A stretch of 12,580 nucleotides of DNA from JBDRNO01 sp043811005. Its GTDB lineage: Bacteria > Bacteroidota > Bacteroidia > NORP154. Where the stretch lies: positions 1 to 12,580 of the forward strand of contig JBDRNO010000183.1 of NCBI GenBank assembly GCA_043811005.1. Reading direction: 5' to 3'. A model generated the notes under the pieces. That model was not told the origin of the DNA. It saw only the letters and a list, made by a program, of their open reading frames with translations, and made no database searches. The first letter of the stretch is position 1; each line of letters begins with the position of its first letter. Shown one piece after another: positions 1 through 6,771 of the stretch. The position numbers and the translations under genes are program-made.

Positions 1-114
1 GCGAGAGAGGAGTACCGGCATGTTTCTTTACTTTCAAAGAATTGTAAAGGAGTTATAGCCGGCTTTGGATTGGATTCTTACCGGTTGGCTATTGAGAGCT
101 TGATCGAAGGATAA
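1..114 (+). CDS. 3' end of an unidentified gene (partial)
   Basis: An open frame enters from the left edge and runs in frame 1 for 37 codons to a TAA at 112-114. The visible C-terminus ends in the segment GFGLDSYRLAIESLIEG and looks like ordinary globular protein, but I do not recognise the family. The gene converges on the sugar cluster. Only 7 bp separate its stop from the stop of the minus-strand dehydrase gene, so there is no room for a hairpin terminator between them. That it is coding is inferred from the open frame, the amino-acid composition and the tight convergent packing. Its function cannot be judged from this fragment. Confidence 0.6.
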   Translation, partial: AREEYRHVSLLSKNCKGVIAGFGLDSYRLAIESLIEG

Positions 115-121
115 ATAGTGG

Positions 122-1327
122 TTAAAATTGTTTTCTGAAATCTTCAAAGGAATCTTTGATATGATCCAGCATATCCTCAGTCATACCATGATGGCATCCC
201 ATCAGGATCCCTCCTTTCATCACACGGTCGGCACCCGGATAGCCGTCAGGGTGTTCTTTTCTGTCAACTTTCTTAAAACCGGGTTGTCTTAATATATTAC
301 CTGTAAAGACGGTGCGTGTTTGTATATTCCTCTTTTCCATGAATATCTGCATTTCGGTTCTGGAGAAGGGTGCCTCATCCCTTACCGTTAAGGCAAATGC
401 CAGCCAGCCGGTTCTTGAATCATCTAACTGTCTTGGTAAGATGAACCAATCTTCATAATTATTAAAAAATTCCAGCAAATTGTTGAAATTACTTATCCGC
501 TTATCAATATTATTCTCCAGGCTTTTTAGCTGAACAAGCCCGAATGCAGCGCCCATTTCAGAGGGTTCCCAGTTATAGCCGATCTCCTCAAAAACAAATT
601 TGGCGTCATATTTTATACCTTCAACATCAACGTCAAAGCGATTTTCGATCTTTTCAGACTCAACAAACAGTGAAGAGCTTCTTCCCCAGCTTCTCAAAAG
701 ATTAGCTCTTTTAGCGTATTCACGGTCATTAACACATAGCATGCCACCATTCCCGGCACAGTTGATAACATGTGAACCATAGAAGCTTGTGGTGCTGATG
801 TCAGAATGACTTCCGGTGCTTTTTCCCCTTAACTTTCCTCCGAGTGTATCGGCAGAGTCTTCAATGATCTTCAGGTTATGCCTTTGAGCAATATCATTTA
901 AAATATCCCAATCAGGTATATTTCCCAATAAATTAGGGATCATCATCGCCTTGGTATTCGGGGAAACCATTTCCTCTGCTTTGCAAGCATCAATATTGTA
1001 TGTGCCGTCTTCAACATCAACAAAAGCCGGTATTAACCCGAACTTAATGAGTGGTGCTACGGTGGTAGCAAAGGTCAGGGCAGGGGTTATCACTTCTGCC
1101 CCTTTTCCCAAATTCAATAACTCAACAGCAAGGTAGTTGGCAGAAGAGCCGGAATTGAGCATAATACCATATCTCTTGTTAAACAGCGAAGCCACTTTTT
1201 CCTCAAGCTCCCTGACATGCTTCCCCATCTGGGTGGATGTTCTAAGAACATGAACAACTGCTTCTATTTCCTCTTCACCATGGACGGTTTTGCCGTAGGG
1301 GACGTGGATGTATTTATTGGTTTTCAA
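122..1327 (-). CDS. E1/RfbH-like PMP-dependent sugar 3-dehydrase (DegT/DnrJ/EryC1/StrS fold), lacking Fe-S ligands
   Basis: This 401-residue protein belongs to the DegT/DnrJ/EryC1/StrS fold and resembles E1 (AscC/RfbH), the CDP-4-keto-6-deoxyglucose 3-dehydrase. Matches include NSGSSAN (58-64), GLIPAFVDVEDGTYN (97-111), SFYGSH (181-186), GNGG (192-195) and the C-terminal FTGNILRQPGF stretch. Asp157 should contact the PLP ring nitrogen. His186 sits where aminotransferases carry the PLP lysine, as in E1 and ColD, so a PMP-dependent dehydrase is more likely than an aminotransferase. E1 uses four cysteines for a 2Fe-2S cluster. Here the corresponding places read EDSAD (156-160) and GRSSSLF (215-221), with no cysteine. 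The protein is also about 35 residues shorter than E1. The start is TTG: an in-frame stop lies three codons upstream and no ATG is available. It is the last gene of the cluster, 17 bp after the reductase. The exact substrate is inferred from context. Confidence 0.85.
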   Translation of the reverse strand: MKTNKYIHVPYGKTVHGEEEIEAVVHVLRTSTQMGKHVRELEEKVASLFNKRYGIMLNSGSSANYLAVELLNLGKGAEVITPALTFATTVAPLIKFGLIPAFVDVEDGTYNIDACKAEEMVSPNTKAMMIPNLLGNIPDWDILNDIAQRHNLKIIEDSADTLGGKLRGKSTGSHSDISTTSFYGSHVINCAGNGGMLCVNDREYAKRANLLRSWGRSSSLFVESEKIENRFDVDVEGIKYDAKFVFEEIGYNWEPSEMGAAFGLVQLKSLENNIDKRISNFNNLLEFFNNYEDWFILPRQLDDSRTGWLAFALTVRDEAPFSRTEMQIFMEKRNIQTRTVFTGNILRQPGFKKVDRKEHPDGYPGADRVMKGGILMGCHHGMTEDMLDHIKDSFEDFRKQF

Positions 1328-1344
1328 TAAAATTTATATATTAG

Positions 1345-2211
1345 TTATATTTTTAAATAATCATCAACATTCGAAAACTGAAAATCAGGGTATTGGCTTA
1401 AAAATTTCGCTGTTTTTAATCCTCCTTGTAATGGGCGGGGAGCGGGTTGGTTCAGTTCTTTTGTACTAACAGGAACCAAATTATATTTTGCTTCGGGAAA
1501 ATGATTGAATATCCTGTGAACCAATTGGCAGCGGTTCACATAATCACTGCTTGCTATATTGTAAATGCCATGTTTGTTATCTTTTATCAATAAATAAATC
1601 GCCCTTGCAACATCATAAGCATTTACCGGTGTGGCGTACTGGTCGTATGGAAGTTTAAGGTCTAATTCCTCTCCCTCTTTTATCTTATCCACAATCCTCG
1701 CAATAAAGTTCTTCTTTCTTTCCTCATCTCCATAAACATTGGTTATACGGATAACGATACTGCCGATAAGTTCATTTAGTACTATTGTTTCGGCTTCCAA
1801 CTTATGTTTTCCATACATGCTAATGGGATTTACTTTGGCATTTTCATCATAAGGTCCCTCTGTTCCGTCAAAAACATAATCGGTTGAAAGATAGATCATT
1901 TTTGCATCATGCTTTTTACTTAGACCTATCGCATTTTGAGTAGATACTACTGTTTTTTGGTGACTTTCTTCCTGGTGATCTTCGCAGTAATCAACGTTAG
2001 TTAAGGCACCGCAATGGATAATTACATCAGGGTTAAATTTTTCAATATCAAAATTGTTGGGATTATTCAATTTCAGGGTATCGAAATAAACCGTATTGTT
2101 TACCTTATAGGAAAAATAAGTCCCGGTAACATTCAATTCGGTCTTATTACTTAAATATTTCAAGCAATTACCCCCTACCAATCCAGATGCGCCTATTATT
2201 AGGATATTCAT
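1345..2211 (-). CDS. RmlD-type SDR reductase (NDP-4-keto-deoxysugar reductase)
   Basis: A 288-residue extended short-chain dehydrogenase of the dTDP-4-dehydrorhamnose reductase family. It shows the nucleotide-binding GASGLVGG (7-14), STDYVFDG (109-116), the catalytic Y133xxxK137 in YGKHK, and the RPLQGGL segment typical of RmlD near the C-terminus. It probably reduces the C4 keto group of the nucleotide sugar made by its neighbours, the role AscF plays in ascarylose synthesis. Because rfbF and rfbG are next to it, the substrate is more likely a CDP- than a dTDP-sugar; this is inference. I chose the ATG at 2211 because the protein then begins MNILIIGASG, right at the Rossmann strand, with GGAGG upstream. 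The frame stays open to a TTG at 2310, but those 33 extra codons are translated repeat DNA. Confidence 0.87.
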   Translation of the reverse strand: MNILIIGASGLVGGNCLKYLSNKTELNVTGTYFSYKVNNTVYFDTLKLNNPNNFDIEKFNPDVIIHCGALTNVDYCEDHQEESHQKTVVSTQNAIGLSKKHDAKMIYLSTDYVFDGTEGPYDENAKVNPISMYGKHKLEAETIVLNELIGSIVIRITNVYGDEERKKNFIARIVDKIKEGEELDLKLPYDQYATPVNAYDVARAIYLLIKDNKHGIYNIASSDYVNRCQLVHRIFNHFPEAKYNLVPVSTKELNQPAPRPLQGGLKTAKFLSQYPDFQFSNVDDYLKI

Positions 2212-2306
2212 ATCACCCCCTCCCAGCCCTCCCCGAAGTAGAGGGCTTTGTTTATGATTATGACTACCCCCGTCCGCCAGCTGGCGGACGTGGTTAGTCA
2301 AAGATT
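2212..2306. repeat. Two repeat elements filling the epimerase-reductase gap
   Basis: The 95-bp gap holds a C-rich element (about 2215-2249) with CCCTCCCAGCCCTCCCC and an AGCCCTC/GAGGGCT stem (2225-2231 with 2241-2247), and the perfect palindrome CGTCCGCCAGCTGGCGGACG at 2271-2290. Both keep an open frame with the reductase gene, which creates a false N-terminal extension. Elements of this look are typical of dispersed intergenic repeats in Bacteroidota. Confidence 0.7.
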
Positions 2307-2843
2307 TCAAAATGGACTCTTAAAATCTTTAAATTCAACAAACCCCTTGTCTCTTTCAGAAACCAACGGATTGTCAACCTGCCAGTCGAATCCGAATGAA
2401 TCCCACCTGATTCCCGTATCAGATCCTTTATTATAAACTGTAGTGGTCATATAAACCAAAGTGGCTGAATCACTGAGCACTCTAAAGCCGTGCGCCAATC
2501 CTTTGGGTATATAGATCCCATTTTTATTTTCGCACGATAATTCAACTGTACAATATTGTCCGTAAGTGGGTGAAGCCATTCTTAAATCCAAAAGCACATC
2601 CAACACCCTACCCTCAACAGGATAAACCAATTTTGAATGATCGTGAGGGGGCAATTGAAAGTGCATGCCTCTAATTACATTTTTTATAGATGTAGAGAAA
2701 TAGCTTTCTTTAAAATCAATATCTAACTTATTTTCTTTAAATATTTCAGTATGAAATGTTTTAATGAAACTACCCCTTTCATCTTCAAAATGAACCAAGT
2801 TCAAAATATAAGCTCCGTTTAACTTAGTGGGTGTAATGTTCAT
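2307..2843 (-). CDS. RmlC-type cupin epimerase (dTDP-4-dehydrorhamnose 3,5-epimerase family)
   Basis: A 178-residue cupin of the RmlC family, at the usual length. With the ATG at 2843, the landmarks are FEDERGSF (19-26), the catalytic His61 in RGMHFQ, Lys71 in HSKLV, the tyrosine pair Tyr131 and Tyr137 (six residues apart, as in RmlC), GIRWD and an ERD motif with Asp165. All key residues of a 3,5-epimerase are present. In a CDP-3,6-dideoxyhexose pathway the equivalent enzyme (AscE) inverts C5; if the E1-like enzyme does not act first, C3 could be inverted too. An ATG seven codons upstream (2864) is also possible, but RmlC proteins normally begin at the M-x-I-x-x-T position used here. A repeat-filled 95-bp gap precedes the reductase gene. 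Confidence 0.87.
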   Translation of the reverse strand: MNITPTKLNGAYILNLVHFEDERGSFIKTFHTEIFKENKLDIDFKESYFSTSIKNVIRGMHFQLPPHDHSKLVYPVEGRVLDVLLDLRMASPTYGQYCTVELSCENKNGIYIPKGLAHGFRVLSDSATLVYMTTTVYNKGSDTGIRWDSFGFDWQVDNPLVSERDKGFVEFKDFKSPF

Positions 2844-2916
2844 CTTCTTATTTTTTAAGAACATAACGTGGTAAATTAATTAAAAAAACACCAAAAATAA
2901 ACCAACTTTTTTGTTT

Positions 2917-3000
2917 CCCGCTAAGCTCGCCAAGTACGCAAAGAACGCAATAAATAATTTATTTTTAAATAAAGCTTTGCGCCCTTTGCGCCTTTGCGGG
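2917..3000. repeat. GC-rich inverted repeat between rfbG and the epimerase gene
   Basis: The gap between the epimerase gene and rfbG is AT-rich except for this element. CCCGC (2917-2921) pairs with GCGGG (2996-3000), and CGCAAAG (2937-2943) can pair with any of three CTTTGCG-like copies in CTTTGCGCCCTTTGCGCC (2975-2992). An A/T-only loop lies between. It resembles the 'CTTTGCGCCTTTGCGGG' repeat widespread in this phylum. In the transcript it would form a stem without a following T-run, so a terminator is doubtful. A TATTTTTG element on the minus strand (2892-2899) could restart transcription for the last three genes. Confidence 0.6.
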
Positions 3001-3073
3001 ATGGAAAAAATATTGAAATTCCTATACAATAAATTATGGTGAAATACAGTATTATATTTATTTTCTAATTCAC

Positions 3074-4150
3074 TTATAATTCAAAATATTCTTTCACCTG
3101 CCTCTCAGTATATTCCAATGGATTTTGATGATAATTCCTGTACCAGTTCACTGTTTTTGCGATCGCTTCTCTGGATTTCAGTTTTGGTTTCCAGCCCAAT
3201 TTATTCAATGCCTTGGTTATATCTAATTTTAACAGCCCTGCTTCATGTGGTTCATCATGGCTGTTTGCTTTTTCATATACCCCGCTTCCCCAATGATCCA
3301 AACTTATCTTTACCAATTCTTCGACAGAAAGCTCATCATCTGGATATGGTCCAAAGTTATAGCTATCAGCAAAGCCAACGGGATTTTCCTGCATTTTAGC
3401 GCCTAAAAACAAATATCCGCTCAATGGTTCAAGCACATATTGCCATGGGCGTGTTGCTTTTGGATTTCTTACTTTTAAGGGTTCCACGGCATTAAGCGAA
3501 CGCACAATATCCGGCACGATCCTGTCCTTTGCCCAGTCTCCCCCACCTATTACATTACCCGACCTTGCAGTGGCAATGGATTTCAAATGGCTATCATAAT
3601 CACCGGGATTGAAAAACGACAACCTGTATGAAGCGGTAACAATCTCTGCACATGCCTTGCTGGAACTATAAGGGTCAAAGCCGCCTAATTTATCATCCTC
3701 CTTGTAAGCATAATCCATTTCCTTGTTTTCATATACTTTATCAGTAGTGATGATAATAATATTACATGGTTTTTCGAGCTTTCTTGCAGCATCCAATAAC
3801 TTTGCAGTACCGAGCATATTAACCTCAAATGTTTCCACAGGTAATTGGTATGACATCCTTACCAATGACTGGGCTGCAAAGTGAAAAATGAAATCCGGCT
3901 GAAAATCCAGCAACTCCTTTTCCAGTTTTTCCCGGTCTCTAATATCAGCTATAATCGAATTGCATAACGATTCCCCATTTATCAGGTTGAACATTGAGGG
4001 TTCTTCCTCAGGTTCGAGGGCATACCCTTTTACCTGTGCCGAGAGCAGTTTTAAAATCGCAAGCATCCATGAGCCCTTGAAGCCGGTGTGACCGGTTAGG
4101 AAGACCTTTTTATTGCGGAAAGCATTTAGGATAATTTGATAATTATTCAT
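3074..4150 (-). CDS. rfbG: CDP-glucose 4,6-dehydratase
   Basis: A 358-residue extended SDR that converts CDP-D-glucose to CDP-4-keto-6-deoxyglucose with bound NAD, in the cytoplasm. The cofactor loop TGHTGFKGSW (19-28) with GFKG is characteristic of CDP-glucose dehydratases. The catalytic TTDKVYEN (135-142), Y161xxxK165 in YSSSK, and GNVIGGGDWAKDRIVPD (from 198) are all present. Length and order match RfbG/AscB. It lies 110 bp downstream of the cytidylyltransferase that supplies its substrate, which makes the CDP assignment firm. The start is ATG at 4150; no Shine-Dalgarno is seen. It is followed by a 223-bp gap (230 bp if the downstream epimerase starts at 2843) containing a GC-rich repeat. 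Confidence 0.95.
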   Translation of the reverse strand: MNNYQIILNAFRNKKVFLTGHTGFKGSWMLAILKLLSAQVKGYALEPEEEPSMFNLINGESLCNSIIADIRDREKLEKELLDFQPDFIFHFAAQSLVRMSYQLPVETFEVNMLGTAKLLDAARKLEKPCNIIIITTDKVYENKEMDYAYKEDDKLGGFDPYSSSKACAEIVTASYRLSFFNPGDYDSHLKSIATARSGNVIGGGDWAKDRIVPDIVRSLNAVEPLKVRNPKATRPWQYVLEPLSGYLFLGAKMQENPVGFADSYNFGPYPDDELSVEELVKISLDHWGSGVYEKANSHDEPHEAGLLKLDITKALNKLGWKPKLKSREAIAKTVNWYRNYHQNPLEYTERQVKEYFEL

Positions 4151-4203
4151 GTGTATTCTTTTAAATTAAGGTATAAACTAAATATGGAAAATGTTTGATG
4201 AGA

Positions 4204-4263
4204 GATGGAAGATATTTTAATCAAATAGCGTCTTGTATTATATACATCATCAATCTTCCATCA
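4204..4263. repeat. Loose inverted repeat between rfbF and rfbG
   Basis: GATGGAAGAT at 4204-4213 is exactly complementary to ATCTTCCATC at 4253-4262, with about 39 bp between. The right arm overlaps the rfbF stop codon. The wide AT-rich loop makes a stable hairpin uncertain; it may be a remnant of an intergenic repeat. Confidence 0.4.
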
Positions 4264-5034
4264 CCACCTCTTCCACATAGGTTTGGTCTGCCAAAGCTGT
4301 TCCAAATCTTCCCTGTCACGTAATGTATCCATGCACTTCCAGAAGCCGGTGTGTTTATATGCGACTATTTCGTTATCACTCGCGAGGTCTTCCAGAGGTT
4401 GCTTTTCCCACATTATATCATCTGCATCATCCTTTAAATATTTGAAAACATCTGGTTTTAGAACGAAAAAACCACCATTTATCCATGACCCGCTTTCCTG
4501 TGGCTTTTCAATAAAATTCCTGATGGCATCATCTTTATCAAATTCCATGATGCCAAACCTGCTTCCTGGCTGTATTGCAGTCATGGTTGCAATTTTGTTG
4601 TGTTGTTCATGGTAAGTAACCAGGTCAGCTATATTAATGTCAGAAACTCCATCTCCGTAAGTCAGCATAAAGTCATTATCACCAATGTATTGCTGAACCC
4701 TTTTCAACCTGCCGGCTGTCATGGTATCATAACCCGTATCCACCAAAGTGACTTTAAAATCTTCTGATTTTGTACTGTGAACCTCAATATTATTATCTTT
4801 CAAATCAATGGTCACGTCTGAACTATGCATAAAATAATTCATGAAATACTCTTTAATAACATACCCCTTGAAACCGAGACATATAATGAATTCGTTATGA
4901 CCATAAACAGAGTAGATTTTCATTATGTGCCACAATAAAGGCATGCCGCCAATTTCTATCATTGGTTTGGGCTTCAGGTGGGATTCCTCTGATATCCTCG
5001 TACCCATGCCTCCTGCAAAGATTACTGTTTTCAT
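4261..5034 (-). CDS. rfbF: Glucose-1-phosphate cytidylyltransferase
   Basis: A 257-residue nucleotidyltransferase that makes CDP-glucose from CTP and glucose 1-phosphate, the entry step for CDP-deoxysugars. Visible motifs are the nucleotide-binding FAGGMGTR (6-13), PKPMIEIGG (22-30), the metal-binding TYGDGVSD (125-132), FIEKPQ (174-179) and NGGFFVL (186-192). The length equals that of known RfbF/AscA proteins. The ATG at 5034 fits the canonical MKTVIFAGG beginning. Its upstream region is unusual: one arm of a perfect 23-bp inverted repeat ends two bases before the start codon, so a stem could occlude initiation. The gene is 107 bp from the glycosyltransferase and is probably co-transcribed with it. 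Confidence 0.95.
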   Translation of the reverse strand: MKTVIFAGGMGTRISEESHLKPKPMIEIGGMPLLWHIMKIYSVYGHNEFIICLGFKGYVIKEYFMNYFMHSSDVTIDLKDNNIEVHSTKSEDFKVTLVDTGYDTMTAGRLKRVQQYIGDNDFMLTYGDGVSDINIADLVTYHEQHNKIATMTAIQPGSRFGIMEFDKDDAIRNFIEKPQESGSWINGGFFVLKPDVFKYLKDDADDIMWEKQPLEDLASDNEIVAYKHTGFWKCMDTLRDREDLEQLWQTKPMWKRW

Positions 5035-5036
5035 TT

Positions 5037-5153
5037 CTTAAATTTTAATTCGTATCTGTTAAACATTTTAAAATATGTGGTAAAAATAATAAGTTTTATT
5101 TGTTAAATTTTTTAAAAGCTGTTTTTTGGGACAGATACGAATTAAAATTTAAG
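5037..5153. repeat. Perfect 23-bp inverted repeat spanning the glycosyltransferase-rfbF junction
   Basis: Arm one (5037-5059) begins CTTAAATTTTAATTCG and ends TATCTGT. Arm two (5131-5153) is its exact reverse complement over all 23 bases. The 71-bp spacer is very AT-rich. Arm two contains the last three codons and stop of the glycosyltransferase gene; arm one ends two bases before the rfbF start codon. The whole is 117 bp, the size of a small MITE-like element or a long-stem hairpin in the polycistronic message. No clear target-site duplication is visible beyond a possible TT. Confidence 0.8.
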
Positions 5154-6173
5154 TTGGCTAAATCTCTTCTTTCCCCTTAAAAAATAATCAAATACAATGC
5201 TTCCGTTATAAATGCCATACAGATTAGGATCAACGGTTAGTTTCCGTACTTCACGCCTTTTGCGTATCCATTTGGGAAGGTAGATGAGAAAGTGGTAATG
5301 GGCTTTAGCGATATTTTTAAATTCCATGAAATTACCGGAGAACAAAACCTTATATGCATAGATGATGTCCAGAACTATCCTTGCAGGTATTTTCCAGATA
5401 AGTTCGTTGGCTTTCATGTTTTTCAAATTTGTTATCAAACTGTTTCTGAAGTTCCTGAATATCTTGCCGGGACTTCCGTAAGTGATAATATGTCCGCCAA
5501 CATGATATACTACTGACTCGGGGCAAACCATGATCTTATACCCCATATTTTTCAACCTCCAGCAAAGGTCAATCTCTTCCATGTGGGCATAAAAGTCGTT
5601 ATCCAATCCACCTGCCTTGTGATATAGTTCAGATCTGATGAACAGGCATCCCCCTGTTGCCCAAAAAGTCTCCCGTACATCGTCATATTGCCCTTTATCG
5701 TCTTCCATTGTAAAAAATAACCTTCCCCTGCAAAAAGGATATCCAAGCATATCTATATACCCGCCTGCCGAACCGGAATACTCAAAGAGAGTTTTTTGAT
5801 CGTAACTTTTTACTTTAGGTTGACAGGCAGCTATTGATCTGTCACTTTCCATCAGGTCAATTATGGGTTTTATCCAACCCGGGGTAGCTTCCATGTCGGA
5901 GCTTATAAGTACATAATACTCATTGCTGATCTGTTGCAAACCTTCTACATAGCCATTTGTAAAACCTTTGTTCACTTTAACAGTAATGATCTTTACCTGG
6001 GGAAATGCGGATTTTAAAAATTCCTGTGTTTGGTCTGTTGAGGCATTGTCTATGACATAGACCTCAAAATCATCATAATCATCATTAATAATGGGTGGAA
6101 GGAATTTCTCCAGCAGTTCTTTTCCATTGTAGCTTATTATCACAACCGCTACTTTTTTCTTATCATTAGTCAT
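5142..6173 (-). CDS. Family 2 glycosyltransferase (rhamnosyltransferase-like)
   Basis: A 343-residue GT-A fold glycosyltransferase. It begins with VVIISYNG (10-17) and VIDNASTD (40-47), which bind the nucleotide. SSDMEA (91-96) stands at the DxD position, WATGGCLFIR is at 171-180, and HMEEIDLCWR (187-196) carries the ED acceptor-base motif. A C-terminal part of about 130 basic and hydrophobic residues probably attaches it to the inner face of the membrane; no clear transmembrane helix is seen. It likely transfers a deoxysugar to a lipid-linked glycan, and being first in the cluster it may use the CDP sugar made downstream. Donor and acceptor are inference. Its last codons (QLKF-stop) lie inside the right arm of a 23-bp inverted repeat. 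Confidence 0.9.
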   Translation of the reverse strand: MTNDKKKVAVVIISYNGKELLEKFLPPIINDDYDDFEVYVIDNASTDQTQEFLKSAFPQVKIITVKVNKGFTNGYVEGLQQISNEYYVLISSDMEATPGWIKPIIDLMESDRSIAACQPKVKSYDQKTLFEYSGSAGGYIDMLGYPFCRGRLFFTMEDDKGQYDDVRETFWATGGCLFIRSELYHKAGGLDNDFYAHMEEIDLCWRLKNMGYKIMVCPESVVYHVGGHIITYGSPGKIFRNFRNSLITNLKNMKANELIWKIPARIVLDIIYAYKVLFSGNFMEFKNIAKAHYHFLIYLPKWIRKRREVRKLTVDPNLYGIYNGSIVFDYFLRGKKRFSQLKF

Positions 6174-6179
6174 TTGCTA

Positions 6180-6187
6180 CAAAAATA
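6180..6187 (-). promoter_or_regulatory. Candidate -7 element for the sugar cluster
   Basis: On the minus strand this reads TATTTTTG, which fits the Bacteroidota -7 consensus TAnnTTTG. It is 6 bp upstream of the glycosyltransferase ATG, implying a very short leader. No matching -33 TTTG is visible at the usual distance, so it may be chance in A/T-rich DNA. Confidence 0.25.
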
Positions 6188-6488
6188 AACTATTGTTCTT
6201 TGCTTAGCTTTTATTTTTAAATATTTTTGAGAAATAATTTTCTCTTCTAAGACTAAATAACAAAAATAGAAGTATTTAATTTACCCGTTCTATATTAATG
6301 AAAAAATAATAAATAATATGAAAATATAATTTATACCGTGCTTGAAAAGATATTGGATAAGTTTAGTTTTATTATTATTTATCACATCTTATTATTCAGT
6401 TGAGAACCTACCTGATTAATTGAGTGATTGTGAAATCTATAAGCTTGAATTAATAGACTCATTAAAACTTACTCACCCTAAGTGGCAA

Positions 6489-6520
6489 ATTTTTTTTAAT
6501 TAATTTGCATAGCTATGTTC
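6489..6520. repeat. Left copy of a 32-bp imperfect inverted repeat around rpmG-DUF4295
   Basis: The reverse complement of this stretch, GAACATAGCTATGCAAATT followed by an A-rich tail, matches 7393-7424 with about four differences in 32 bases. The core CATAGCTATG is itself palindromic. The copy lies about 70 bp upstream of rpmG. It could be a dispersed repeat or a protein-binding site. Confidence 0.6.
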
Positions 6521-6550
6521 ATTATATTAGGATTATTTTGTATAAATTGA

Positions 6551-6558
6551 TAAATTTG
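6551..6558 (+). promoter_or_regulatory. Candidate -7 element of the rpmG promoter
   Basis: TAAATTTG fits the TAnnTTTG -7 consensus and is followed by CACCCC, giving a start site near 6565 and a leader of about 25 nt before the ATG at 6589. A TTTG occurs at 6537-6540 but is closer than the usual 19-21 bp, so the -33 box is unclear. Confidence 0.45.
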
Positions 6559-6588
6559 CACCCCGTTAAAAACAAATAACTATCTAAA

Positions 6589-6771
6589 ATGGCAAAAAAA
6601 GGAAACAGGATTCAGGTAATATTGGAGTGCACCGAACATAAAAAGAGCGGTTTACCCGGTACTTCAAGGTATATCTCTACAAAAAGCAAGAAGAACACTC
6701 CTGACAGGATGGAGCTTAAAAAATACAATCCTATTTTGAAAAAGATGACTGTTCATAAAGAGATAAAATGA
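6589..6771 (+). CDS. rpmG: 50S ribosomal protein L33
   Basis: A 60-residue basic protein, MAKKGNRIQVILECTEHK at the start and ELKKYNPILKKMTVHKEIK at the end, which matches Bacteroidota L33 over its whole length. It binds 23S rRNA near the E site. Only one cysteine (Cys14) is present, so this is the zinc-free form rather than the four-cysteine form. It heads the plus-strand housekeeping block and is followed by the DUF4295 gene after 196 bp. A TAAATTTG -7 element lies 30 bp upstream. The neighbour often found in this phylum, rpmB (L28), is missing upstream. Confidence 0.96.
   Translation: MAKKGNRIQVILECTEHKKSGLPGTSRYISTKSKKNTPDRMELKKYNPILKKMTVHKEIK

Larger units (their letters stand above)
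6174..6588. other. 415-bp AT-rich divergent spacer
   Basis: This spacer separates the minus-strand sugar cluster from the plus-strand rpmG block, so it should hold promoters in both directions. I see no gene and no rpmB remnant. A TATTTTTG on the minus strand (6180-6187) sits 6 bp before the glycosyltransferase start, and a TAAATTTG on the plus strand (6551-6558) sits before rpmG. One arm of a 32-bp inverted repeat lies at 6489-6520. The rest is featureless A/T-rich DNA. Confidence 0.7.

Noticed and set aside
122..1327. Reading this gene as a sugar aminotransferase
   Set aside because: The lysine that binds PLP in aminotransferases is replaced by His186, and the overall similarity is to E1-type dehydrases.
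2212..2310. 33-residue N-terminal extension of the reductase from a TTG at 2310
   Set aside because: It is translated repeat DNA, lies before the natural MNILIIGASG beginning, and its TTG start would overlap the epimerase stop. The ATG at 2211 has a good GGAGG upstream.
2248..2436. Plus-strand and other antisense frames of 60-120 codons opposite rfbF, rfbG, ftsY, rimO and the glycosyltransferase
   Set aside because: They lie opposite clear conserved genes and have no recognisable domains or composition of their own; they are shadow frames.
5037..5153. A complete insertion sequence between the glycosyltransferase gene and rfbF
   Set aside because: The unit is 117 bp without a transposase frame and without a clear target-site duplication; at most it is a MITE-like remnant.
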